A stretch of 10,089 nt of DNA from Methanobacteriota archaeon (GTDB lineage Archaea; Halobacteriota; Bog-38; Methanoflorentales; Methanoflorentaceae): contig PMYA01000031.1 in the NCBI GenBank assembly GCA_003170935.1, positions 5,868 through 15,956 of the forward strand, in the 5' to 3' direction. A program made the position numbers and the translations under genes. Within the stretch, counting starts at the first letter, position 1. Every line of letters begins with the position of its first letter. Below are positions 1 to 6,578 of this stretch, one piece after another. The notes below the pieces were generated by a model that saw only the letters and a program-made list of their open reading frames with translations, was not told where the DNA came from and ran no database searches.

Positions 1-180
1 CTCCTTATCCCGGGCGTTGGATCGCAAGGCGGTGACCTCCAAGCTGCAGTTACAAGCGGAACAAACTCTAACGGGCGTATGGGCATCATCGCCATATCGA
101 GGGACATAATTTTCGCACAATCGCCTCACAAGATGGCCGCACAGTTCCGAAATGAAATCAACGCCTATCGAAAGCAATAG
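1..180 (+). CDS. pyrF: Orotidine-5'-phosphate decarboxylase, C-terminal fragment
   Basis: The plus frame starting at base 1 is open for 59 codons and ends at TAG 178-180; the start lies outside the window. OMP decarboxylase converts orotidine monophosphate to UMP, the last step of de novo pyrimidine synthesis, in the cytosol. The fragment carries the phosphate-binding loop PGVGSQGGD (fragment residues 4-12), followed by the family's late segment, here IAISRDIIFA (residues 30-39), whose Ser-Arg normally helps bind the phosphate. It ends in an amphipathic helix containing FRNEINAYRK. The QGGD form and the spacing of about 20 residues to SR match the type-2 OMP decarboxylase family (mycobacterial-like, about 270-300 residues), so roughly four fifths of the gene is missing. 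It converges on the phosphofructokinase gene with 18 bases between the two stops. The identification rests on motifs only. Confidence 0.8.
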   Translation, partial: LLIPGVGSQGGDLQAAVTSGTNSNGRMGIIAISRDIIFAQSPHKMAAQFRNEINAYRKQ

Positions 181-201
181 AGGCGGAGCGCGCAACCTCT
201 A
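178..201. repeat. Short inverted repeat joining two convergent stop codons
   Basis: The 6-base arms tagagg (178-183) and cctcta (196-201) are perfect reverse complements with a 12-base loop. The left arm contains the pyrF stop codon and the right arm contains the phosphofructokinase stop codon on the other strand. It could be a weak two-way terminator hairpin, but the stem is short and no T-run follows on either strand, so termination is a guess. Confidence 0.25.
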
Positions 202-1125
202 AGTGGCCCTGCGGACCTTCACTTGCGCAAGAATCGCGTCTACGCTTTCCTGCGTTATTGAAACGTCATTGATAAGAGTAGCCGCTGTTCCGGTCGCTGC
301 CGCCCTCATTACAGCCTCCTTATAGCTCTCACCCATGGCCAAGCCGTGAACGAACCCGGCAACGGCAGAATCTCCGGCGCCGATGGTGTTCACGACAGTT
401 ACTCGTGGCGGGTGCGCAATCCAGCGTTCATCTTTAGTCACGAGCAGCACGCCTCTTGCGCCCATTGAAACGAGGACGACACCAACGCCTCGCTCGTATA
501 CCCCCACCGCGGCGTCGACGATCGCATCGATGTCTTTAAGCTGCCGAGCCATTAGTCGTTCGAGCTCGTGAATATTTGGCTTGATAATATGGGGTTTTGC
601 TCTCAAACCTGCCTTGAAAGGCTCATCGTCAGAATCGAGAACGACCTTCGCTCCTTTCGCTTTTGCGATCTCTACGATTTTTTCATAAATAATTGGATTG
701 ACCCCTGCAGGGATACTCCCGCTAAGAATAATATACTCAGCATCCTTGAGCCCTTTGATGACGTCGATCATTTCCATGAGCTCGAAGGACTGGATCAAAG
801 GCCCACGTAGGTTGAACGAGATCTGGCGGTTTCTTGCTGTCTCGTGAATATACACATTCGTGCGGGTTTCGGCAGAGATTCTGACAAACTCGCAGTTTAC
901 CCCGAGATTGAAAAGACATCCCTCGAGCTCCAACCCAGTGAACCCGCCAGCAAAGCCTAGTGCTTTGTTGCCCACGCCAAGCCTAGTGAGCGCTTTGGAA
1001 ACGTCGATGCCTTTACCACCTGCATATCGCTCATCGCCGTCAACTCGATTTGGGTTATGATACTCAATAGACTCAACAGTGAGGATGCGGTCAAGTGCGG
1101 GATTAAGCGTTATCGTGTATATCAT
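199..1125 (-). CDS. pfkB: PfkB-family phosphofructokinase (1-PFK or 6-PFK type)
   Basis: This 308-residue protein, a normal length, is a ribokinase/PfkB-fold sugar kinase of the 1-phosphofructokinase / tagatose-6-phosphate kinase / 6-phosphofructokinase-2 branch. The N-terminal substrate motif is NPALDR (residues 8-13). A glycine-rich GGKGIDVS (36-43) follows, where most relatives have Asn in place of the Asp. The C-terminal anion-hole and catalytic motif is GAGDS, with the expected base at Asp252. A central SGSIPAGV and a KPN motif are also typical. It would phosphorylate fructose-6-phosphate or fructose-1-phosphate with ATP to give fructose-1,6-bisphosphate, which suits the aldolase gene 61 bases upstream. 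No PTS fructose transporter gene is visible, which slightly favours 6-PFK, but motifs alone do not settle the substrate. The ATG at 1123-1125 has a GAGAGG ribosome site (1131-1136) 5 bases upstream. It probably shares a transcript with the aldolase gene. Confidence 0.85.
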   Translation of the reverse strand: MIYTITLNPALDRILTVESIEYHNPNRVDGDERYAGGKGIDVSKALTRLGVGNKALGFAGGFTGLELEGCLFNLGVNCEFVRISAETRTNVYIHETARNRQISFNLRGPLIQSFELMEMIDVIKGLKDAEYIILSGSIPAGVNPIIYEKIVEIAKAKGAKVVLDSDDEPFKAGLRAKPHIIKPNIHELERLMARQLKDIDAIVDAAVGVYERGVGVVLVSMGARGVLLVTKDERWIAHPPRVTVVNTIGAGDSAVAGFVHGLAMGESYKEAVMRAAATGTAATLINDVSITQESVDAILAQVKVRRAT

Positions 1126-1186
1126 AGATTCCTCTCTCGTTCGTGTAAAGGACGTATTGACAGCGAATCAAAGACGTTAAACCGAT

Positions 1187-2140
1187 TCACGGCATGTTAT
1201 AGTCTTTCACTTTAAACTCTTTTCTTCCATTACAGATAGCCAGTGCTTCTTCTGCACCCGCCCTATTCACGACGATGGCCGAAATGGCATTACACATTAG
1301 GATGGCTTCTTTGAGCGGCTTCTGATGGATGTTCCTGCCCGTTGCATTGCCTCCGGCACCGCTAATGAATATTTGCGCCCAAAGACGCTCAAGAAAGAAC
1401 TTCACGTCGACGCTTGAGCCTCCGGCGCACAGTACTTTACACCTGCCCGCGGCCTGCACGGCCTCTTTGAAGGCCTCTTTGGAATCAACGCCATCTTTCT
1501 TTGGATAGTTTATTTTGACAAAATCAGCGCCAAGGGAGCAGCCCAAACCGGCAGCCCCGGCAATGAGATGCGGGTCGTGCTCATCTTTAACGGCCGCGCC
1601 GCGTGGATAGATCCAAACAACCACGATCATTCCACGTTTATGGGCCCCGTAGATGATCTGGGCCGCCTCTCGCAACATCTGTGCTTCGTGTTCACTTCCT
1701 GCGTAAATTGTGTATCCGACGGCAGGGATGTTCAAGCCCGAATGTTGCCGAAACTCATCGACTTGGACTAACGAATAAAGCGCGCCGCTGAAAGGCTCTG
1801 CCTGTCCTGTCTTTACAACATTGGTCTTGGAATTAAGCTTGACAAGGTAGTTAACGCGCGGATAGTCCTCACCGTATCGAGCAAGCAAGCCTATTTGAGT
1901 CGCAAAACACCCGATTTCAGCGCTGCTCGCGATGCGAAACAGGTGTTCAGGATCGTTGTCCTCAGGCGAGATTCCAGGGCCATAGAAGTCATCATTTAAG
2001 TGTTCTATCTTCTGATCTCCCGCAAACAACATGAGACGCCCGCTTCCCCTAGTAATATTGAACAAATTTTGTACGTATTCAGGTCGTTTCTCCTGGGGAA
2101 CGTCTAACGGGGCTCTTATGGTGGTCGATGAAAAACCCAT
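1187..2140 (-). CDS. fbaB: Class I fructose-bisphosphate aldolase, DeoC/FbaB (archaeal) type
   Basis: This 317-residue cytosolic TIM-barrel aldolase would cleave fructose-1,6-bisphosphate to dihydroxyacetone phosphate and glyceraldehyde-3-phosphate, or run in reverse. Visible motifs are AGDQKIEH (40-47, with the early Asp42), WIYPRG (176-181), DFVKINYP (206-213) with the predicted Schiff-base Lys209, and a phosphate-binding GGNATGRN (263-270). In the Thermoproteus tenax enzyme the catalytic Trp144, Tyr146 and Lys177 have the same spacing as Trp176, Tyr178 and Lys209 here, which supports a catalytically complete aldolase. It is longer than the archaeal proteins (about 260 residues), with extra sequence at the N-terminus and around residues 50-65. 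The start ATG has an almost ideal ribosome site 5 bases upstream, suggesting high expression. It is the first gene of a two-gene unit with the phosphofructokinase. Related DeoC/LacD-family aldolases (tagatose-bisphosphate or aminodideoxyheptulosonate synthase) are less likely. Confidence 0.85.
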   Translation of the reverse strand: MGFSSTTIRAPLDVPQEKRPEYVQNLFNITRGSGRLMLFAGDQKIEHLNDDFYGPGISPEDNDPEHLFRIASSAEIGCFATQIGLLARYGEDYPRVNYLVKLNSKTNVVKTGQAEPFSGALYSLVQVDEFRQHSGLNIPAVGYTIYAGSEHEAQMLREAAQIIYGAHKRGMIVVVWIYPRGAAVKDEHDPHLIAGAAGLGCSLGADFVKINYPKKDGVDSKEAFKEAVQAAGRCKVLCAGGSSVDVKFFLERLWAQIFISGAGGNATGRNIHQKPLKEAILMCNAISAIVVNRAGAEEALAICNGRKEFKVKDYNMP

Positions 2141-2145
2141 GTGAT

Positions 2146-2153
2146 ACCTCCTT
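2146..2153 (-). promoter_or_regulatory. Strong Shine-Dalgarno of the aldolase gene
   Basis: On the minus strand the bases read AAGGAGGT, a full match to the 16S rRNA anti-Shine-Dalgarno core, 5 bases before the ATG at 2138-2140. It fixes the start of the aldolase gene. Confidence 0.85.
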
Positions 2154-2258
2154 TCTGCGAACTTTTTCCTTTTCCATTAACTAGACGCCTTAACATATTG
2201 CGTTGTCGCTATCTTAGCATGGAACTTGCCCTGCTAAAAGTGACTGTGTTTTGCGCTC

Positions 2259-2270
2259 TGCGTCGACGCA
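2259..2270. promoter_or_regulatory. Perfect 12-bp palindrome, candidate operator for the aldolase operon
   Basis: The bases tgcgtcgacgca are their own reverse complement. The site lies about 120 bases upstream of the aldolase start in the 280-base non-coding stretch 2141-2420. A -10-like hexamer GATAAT on the minus strand at 2283-2288 would put a transcription start near 2276, so the palindrome would sit just inside the transcript, a usual repressor position. I found no good -35 at the right distance, so both the promoter and the operator role are inference. The rest of the stretch holds a short hairpin (tcacg 2325-2329 / cgtga 2334-2338) without a following T-run, and no gene I can support. 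Confidence 0.3.
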
Positions 2271-2420
2271 ACAAGAAGCAACATTATCTAACTCCAGACG
2301 GGCGTATTTTTTGAAAATGTCCTGTCACGTCAGCGTGATGCCGGCGAGGTGGCATGAAAGTGATATGATCGCACCTGTGACCAAACTACACTGTGTGGGT
2401 AGAGCGATGTAAGAAATTTA

Positions 2421-3086
2421 CTATTTCAAGAAGCGCCGGTCGCCTTCTTCCATGTAACAGACACGATTGCCAATGTTTACCGCGTGATCCGCGATGCGCT
2501 CAAGGTATCGAATGATGAATAAGAGGCTGGCCACGTCAGCAACGGTCTCCGTTGAGCATTGGCTTTGAGCGAGCGCGTTCACCATATTTTCAACGATACT
2601 TTTGAACAAAAAGTCAATTCTATCGTCACGCGCCTCAAAGCTGCGCGCCTGTTGAACATTGCCGCTCGCGTACGTTTCGATGCTATCAACGACCATCAAC
2701 TTCACATCAGCGACAAGCTCGTTGAATTTCGATGCGGAAACGGGTATGCGGATCGGCTTTGCCATGGTGATAATCTCTTCAGCAATGTCGACTACGAAAT
2801 CGCCGATGCGTTCCAAATCAGTTATCATCTTTAGCGAGGTGGCAATCATTCGAAGGTCTTTCGCCATAGGCTGTTCGAGTGCTAGAAGCGTCATGCACTG
2901 CGCCTCGATCTTTCGATCGAAATTGTTTATCGCATCGTCATTAGCGATTACACGCTCAGCAAGCGCAGTATCACTCAACTCAAACGCGGTCAGCACATCC
3001 TCCACGGATCGCACAGTAAGAGCGCCCATGTCTATGACGTTTTGTCGCAACTCTTTCAACTTTCTAACGTAACGAGTCCGAGCCAT
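2421..3086 (-). CDS. phoU: Phosphate uptake regulator PhoU
   Basis: This 221-residue, all-helical cytoplasmic protein contains two PhoU repeats. Each repeat shows the metal-binding E/D-xxx-D helix: DLERIGDFVVD (residues 90-100) and YLERIADHAVN (194-204). PhoU represses the Pho response when phosphate is plentiful, by linking the Pst transporter to the PhoR sensor kinase, and it restrains Pst activity. Length and motif layout are normal. It is the last gene of the pst operon, 12 bases after the pstB stop. The ATG is preceded by a GGAAG ribosome site on the minus strand. No phoR/phoB genes are visible in the window, so the partner kinase must be encoded elsewhere. Confidence 0.95.
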   Translation of the reverse strand: MARTRYVRKLKELRQNVIDMGALTVRSVEDVLTAFELSDTALAERVIANDDAINNFDRKIEAQCMTLLALEQPMAKDLRMIATSLKMITDLERIGDFVVDIAEEIITMAKPIRIPVSASKFNELVADVKLMVVDSIETYASGNVQQARSFEARDDRIDFLFKSIVENMVNALAQSQCSTETVADVASLLFIIRYLERIADHAVNIGNRVCYMEEGDRRFLK

Positions 3087-3098
3087 ATCTTCCTTGTC

Positions 3099-3872
3099 TT
3101 ATCCAAACTTACCGGTTACGTAGTCTTCTGTCCTTTTATCTTGTGGCCGTTCAAATAAGTCTATCGTCGGGGCGTATTCTACGAGCTCACCTAGGTAGAA
3201 AAAGGCAGTATTCGTTGCCACTCGTCCAGCTTGCTGCATGTTATGCGTGACAATGATGATTGTATAGTCATTTTTAAGCTCATATATCAAATCTTCGATC
3301 TTCGACGTCGCTATCGGATCGAGCGCCGACGCGGGTTCGTCCATGAGGAGGACGTCAGGTTCGACGGCGAGGAGCCTTGCGATACAGAGCCGCTGCTGCT
3401 GACCGCCAGAAAGCCTCAGCGCTGATTCGTTCAACCGATCCTTAACCTCCTCCCAAAGGGCAGCTGCCTTTAGACTTCGTTCCACAACTTCATTCAGATT
3501 TTGCTTTTTTCGAACCCCATGCACCCTCGGGCCGTAAGCGACGTTATCGAAGATCGACTTTGGGAAAGGGTTGGGCTTCTGAAAGACCATTCCGATCTGT
3601 TTACGAAGCTCCACCACATCGGTGTCAGAGTCAAGGATGTTCCGCCCTTGGTATACCACCTCGCCTGTAATCTTGACGTTATCCACGAGATCGTTCATCC
3701 TGTCTAGCGTCTTGATGAAGGTCGATTTTCCACACCCTGAGGGGCCTATAAGCGCGGTCACCTGATTCTTTTGGATGCCGATGTTGATATTCTTTAGCGC
3801 TTGGAACTTACCGAACCAGAGGTTAAGGCTCTTCACACTAATCTCGACACTGGTCTTAGTAGCGATATCCAT
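3099..3872 (-). CDS. pstB: Phosphate ABC transporter ATP-binding protein PstB
   Basis: This 257-residue ABC ATPase, a typical PstB length, powers phosphate import through PstC/PstA at the inner face of the membrane. All nucleotide-binding elements are intact: Walker [10 protein letters not shown] (residues 43-51, Lys49), Q-loop Gln98 in FQKPNPFP, signature LSGGQQQR (154-161), Walker B VLLMDEP (174-180, Glu179) followed by the D-loop SALDP, and switch His210 in VTHNMQQA. The [18 protein letters not shown] stretch and the DRMND segment after Walker A are characteristic of PstB among ABC proteins. It starts 6 bases after the pstA stop and is followed by phoU, so it is mid-operon and probably co-expressed under phosphate limitation. 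Confidence 0.97.
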   Translation of the reverse strand: MDIATKTSVEISVKSLNLWFGKFQALKNINIGIQKNQVTALIGPSGCGKSTFIKTLDRMNDLVDNVKITGEVVYQGRNILDSDTDVVELRKQIGMVFQKPNPFPKSIFDNVAYGPRVHGVRKKQNLNEVVERSLKAAALWEEVKDRLNESALRLSGGQQQRLCIARLLAVEPDVLLMDEPASALDPIATSKIEDLIYELKNDYTIIIVTHNMQQAGRVATNTAFFYLGELVEYAPTIDLFERPQDKRTEDYVTGKFG

Positions 3873-3878
3873 TGACTC

Positions 3879-4727
3879 TTACAGCCCCTTGAGCTTCTTA
3901 GTATAGCTGTTCATTAACAAGTCAGTAATAAGCGTAATGGCAAGGATGGCAATAACTAGCACAGCGGCGGTCCCATAGGCGGTAGTGGTGTCGCGATATT
4001 CGGTCAGGACGTTATAGATGTTGAGCGTCATAGGGCGGCCAGGATCACGAAGGCTTTGGATCAAGTTTAATGAGCCGCCAGCAGTGAGAAGGATAGCAGC
4101 GGTTTCGCCGACTGCGCGTCCAACGCCGAGGATGAGCCCTGTAATGATTCCTGGGAGCGCAGTTGGCAGCACGACGGTCGTTATTGACTGCCATTTCGTC
4201 GCGCCAAGCCCGAGACTTCCTTCACGAAGCTCTGCGGGGACAGTTTTGAGGGCCTCTTCCGAAGTTCTCAACGATATTGGCAGCACCATGAAAGCTAGGG
4301 TCAGGCCGCCCGAGATCATCGACCATCCCCCCGTGAATGGTGCGAGGTAGATGACAAAAAAAAGGAAACCAAAGAGACCGACAATGATCGACGGTATCCC
4401 TGCCAAGATTTCCGCGGCCTGGCGGATAACCATTCGCAGAGAAGTCTCCTTAGTGTACTCGTTTAGATAAATTGCGCCCCCAACGCTGAGCGGCGCAGCC
4501 ACAAGCAGGCTTATGCTTGTAACCGCTAAAGTCGCCACGATGGTGGAGTAGATCCCCCCGCCTGTTTGTCCCCATAGTGCAGGCTCGCCCGTCAAGAAAT
4601 GCCAGCTAATGACCGGAAGGCCGTTAGCCAGTATATATGCCAATATTACGATCAGTATAACAAGCGTCGCAATTCCTGCCCCCCACAGCAGAGCCAAGGG
4701 CACCAGCTCACGCCGTTTTGCCTCCAT
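3879..4727 (-). CDS. pstA: Phosphate ABC transporter permease PstA
   Basis: This 282-residue integral membrane subunit pairs with PstC to form the phosphate channel. About six hydrophobic segments can be read (roughly residues 10-35, 60-83, 108-130, 135-155, 190-215 and 252-275). The cytoplasmic EAA loop that docks on PstB runs from about 158 to 194 and contains the EGSLGLGATKW core. VGRAVGETAA (202-211) is the conserved helix seen in both Pst permeases. Its ATG overlaps the pstC stop by one base (TGATG on the minus strand), indicating translational coupling. An AGGAGG lies unusually far upstream (about 14 bases). A small hairpin, aggcg (4732-4736) / cgcct (4740-4744), lies in between and could shorten the effective distance; that last point is inference. 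Confidence 0.95.
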   Translation of the reverse strand: MEAKRRELVPLALLWGAGIATLVILIVILAYILANGLPVISWHFLTGEPALWGQTGGGIYSTIVATLAVTSISLLVAAPLSVGGAIYLNEYTKETSLRMVIRQAAEILAGIPSIIVGLFGFLFFVIYLAPFTGGWSMISGGLTLAFMVLPISLRTSEEALKTVPAELREGSLGLGATKWQSITTVVLPTALPGIITGLILGVGRAVGETAAILLTAGGSLNLIQSLRDPGRPMTLNIYNVLTEYRDTTTAYGTAAVLVIAILAITLITDLLMNSYTKKLKGL

Positions 4728-5641
4728 CAGTAGGCGATCCGCCTCCTGCTTGCAAGGTTTGCGAGACCGGTGAGGATCATAATAAAGGCAAAAAGTACGA
4801 TGCCCATCGCAAAGAGCGCCTCGCGATGCGCGCCGGTGGCGTATCCCATCTCAAGAGCAATCTGCGCGGTGAGTGTGCTTGTGGGAGCAAATATTGAGTT
4901 TGGGATGGTGATAGAATTTCCAGCCACCATAAGCACCGCCATCGTCTCACCGATAGCGCGTCCCATACCGAGAATAACGCTCGCTATTATGCCTGAACTC
5001 GCAGCGGGAACCAAGACACTCCTAATCGTCTGCCAGTGGGTCGCCCCTATGGCAAGGCTGCCCTCTTTAAACTCCTTGGGCACAGCGCGAATAGAATCTG
5101 TGGAGATACTGATGATCGTGGGTAAGATCATGATAAAAAGTATGAGCCATGATGCTAAGACGCTCGTTCCGAATCCTCCAAACTGCCCTCGTATCCATGG
5201 CACGACCACCAACAGTCCAAAGAACCCGTAAACAACCGATGGGACGCCTGCCAACGCATTTACCGAGGGCACGAGAATGCGTCGGACCGGAGCGGGTGCG
5301 ATTTCAGCCAGGAAAATAGCGCACGCAACACCAAGCGGCGTGCCAATCGCAACGGCCCCCACCGTGACAAGCAACGATCCGATGATGATCGGAAAGATGC
5401 CCCAGAGCCCGTCAGCAAAGTTATCTGTCGGTTGCCAAACGCTCGATATCAAGAAGTTTGGTCCGGCTTGAATGAGGAATGGCAATCCCTCAGCGAAGAT
5501 GAATATGATAATGAGAAAAATAGCACAAACTGATGAGATTCCACACAGCAACAGAAGTAACTCTATGGTTCGTCCTTTAATGTCTTGGGTTGCAGATCTG
5601 CGAAGCGACCGTCCTGCTCTGTTCGGCTTTATGCTGATCAC
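4727..5641 (-). CDS. pstC: Phosphate ABC transporter permease PstC
   Basis: This 304-residue permease is the partner of PstA. It has a basic cytoplasmic N-terminus of about 24 residues, then about six membrane segments (25-50, 80-112, 130-148, 158-180, 215-240 and 273-296). The EAA loop (about 182-218) contains EGSLAIGATHW, and GMGRAIGETM (225-234) is the hallmark helix. The reading frame gives GTG 5639-5641 as the only usual start before the first membrane segment. The best ribosome-like sequence, GAGGA, abuts this GTG with no spacer, so translation may be weak, or it may start in some non-standard way. It follows pstS after 46 bases and overlaps pstA by one base. Identity is secure; the exact first codon is not. 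Confidence 0.94.
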   Translation of the reverse strand: MISIKPNRAGRSLRRSATQDIKGRTIELLLLLCGISSVCAIFLIIIFIFAEGLPFLIQAGPNFLISSVWQPTDNFADGLWGIFPIIIGSLLVTVGAVAIGTPLGVACAIFLAEIAPAPVRRILVPSVNALAGVPSVVYGFFGLLVVVPWIRGQFGGFGTSVLASWLILFIMILPTIISISTDSIRAVPKEFKEGSLAIGATHWQTIRSVLVPAASSGIIASVILGMGRAIGETMAVLMVAGNSITIPNSIFAPTSTLTAQIALEMGYATGAHREALFAMGIVLFAFIMILTGLANLASRRRIAY

Positions 5642-5654
5642 TCCTCGTAAAAAA

Positions 5655-5676
5655 GGGAGGGGGTGGTTGGAGGTGG
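5655..5676 (+). other. G-rich tract between pstS and pstC
   Basis: The plus strand carries six closely spaced runs of two to five G in 22 bases, so the transcribed (template) strand of the pst operon is G-rich and the mRNA is C-rich here. It lies entirely in the 46-base gap between the pstS stop (5688-5690) and the pstC start. A two-layer G-quadruplex is possible on the template strand. Such a block could lower pstC expression relative to pstS, whose product is needed in excess, but this is only inference. Confidence 0.3.
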
Positions 5677-5687
5677 TTCGTCTTTGT

Positions 5688-6482
5688 TTACTTTGCCGAC
5701 ACGTCGCTGATTGCTACCTCTTTATCCGCCTTCAAAATCGCTTGACCTGCAGGACTTAGAGTGAAGTCTATAAAGGCCTTTGCATTTCCGGTCGGATCTC
5801 CGTTCGTTACGAGGAGGAAGTACCGCTGAACTGGGTAAGTTCCGTTGGCTATGGTGTCATAAGTCGGAGCAACGCTGTTAATATTGAGTGCTTTTACAGA
5901 GTTGTCGACCTCGGCAAAGGAGATATAGCCGATTGCATTTGAATCCCCGGCAACATACGATCTCACTGCGCCAGTTGACGATTGTGTGATTCCTCCAGTG
6001 CTAAAGTTGCCGCCCTTCAACACGATCTTTTGTATCCCGTCGCGGGTTCCTGACCCCTCTTCGCGGTTTACCACATTGATCTTCGCATCAGATCCGCCGA
6101 CTTGGTTCCAGTTAGTTATGTTACCTGTGAAGATGTCGCGAGTCTGGTTCGTTGTCAGATTGCTGATGTTATTTTGTGGATTGACGATAATAGCTATTCC
6201 ATCAACGGCAATGGGCACCGCTTTCAGGTTCGGATACTGTGATTTTTGACTCGCTGATAAGTTTGCAGACGACATGCCAATATCAGCAGTACCTGTACCG
6301 ACGGCCGTAACTCCCGCAGACGATCCGCCGCCTTGTACGAATATCTGGACACCCGAGTTATTACCTTGGAAGGCCTTTGCCAGAACTTCTGCGTGAGGCT
6401 GAACGCTCGTTGATCCGGCAAGCTGCAGCTTTGTGCCGCTAGCTGTGTTGTTCGTACTAGATGTGCATCCTGCTCCAAAAAA
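5688..6482 (-). CDS. pstS: Phosphate-binding lipoprotein PstS, 5'-truncated (start and signal peptide missing)
   Basis: PstS captures phosphate outside the membrane and hands it to PstC/PstA. The open frame runs from the stop at 5688-5690 back through a lipobox-like FGAGC with the acylated Cys at codon 6465-6467, giving a full-length mature domain of 259 residues. Visible PstS marks are LAGSTSVQP near the mature N-terminus, QGGGSSAG, ADIGMSSANLS, VNPQNNISNLT, the phosphate-clamping NREEGSGTRD, and NAIGYISFAEV. Upstream of FFGAGC the frame has charged, non-hydrophobic residues and meets a stop near 6577. It contains no ATG, GTG or TTG, and the other two minus frames show no signal-peptide-like stretch. 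The first in-frame ATG (6273-6275) would remove about 64 residues of the binding domain. The gene therefore looks cut just before its lipobox and would not give an exported protein as it stands. Either this is a true rearrangement that would cripple the transporter, or the sequence is joined wrongly here. Confidence 0.85.
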   Translation of the reverse strand, partial: FFGAGCTSSTNNTASGTKLQLAGSTSVQPHAEVLAKAFQGNNSGVQIFVQGGGSSAGVTAVGTGTADIGMSSANLSASQKSQYPNLKAVPIAVDGIAIIVNPQNNISNLTTNQTRDIFTGNITNWNQVGGSDAKINVVNREEGSGTRDGIQKIVLKGGNFSTGGITQSSTGAVRSYVAGDSNAIGYISFAEVDNSVKALNINSVAPTYDTIANGTYPVQRYFLLVTNGDPTGNAKAFIDFTLSPAGQAILKADKEVAISDVSAK

Positions 6483-6486
6483 CGGG
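6477..6486. other. Probable junction between two unrelated DNA blocks
   Basis: PstS-like coding sequence stops making sense immediately upstream of its FFGAGC lipobox, around an A6 run at 6477-6482. About 100 bases further on, a plus-strand operon of visibly higher G+C begins. Hand counts of 60-base lines gave 32 and 29 G+C at 4021 and 5701, but 39 and 39 at 7861 and 9601. I see no insertion-sequence ends, tRNA or att-like repeat at the boundary. The exact breakpoint is uncertain by some tens of bases. Confidence 0.55.
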
Positions 6487-6565
6487 TGGTGTTTACAGAT
6501 GAATTTGTCATCAATTTGCCAACGAAGGAATTGGTCGAACAGGTATGGACCGTTGGAACCCTTTT

Positions 6566-6571
6566 GGAGGG
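6566..6571 (+). promoter_or_regulatory. Ribosome binding site deciding the otsB-like start
   Basis: GGAGGG lies 7 bases before GTG 6579-6581, an ideal spacing. This favours 6579 over the in-frame GTG codons at 6486 and 6489, which have no comparable site and would add about 30 residues not expected in the family. Confidence 0.7.
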
Positions 6572-6578
6572 ACTATTA

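Noticed and set aside
953..987. Direct repeat aagcctagtg at 953-962 and 978-987
   Set aside because: It lies inside the phosphofructokinase coding sequence in conserved protein, and two short copies are within what chance allows.
2325..2338. Hairpin tcacg-tcag-cgtga as a phoU terminator
   Set aside because: The stem is only 5 bp, no T-run follows in the direction of phoU transcription, and it lies about 80 bases past the stop.
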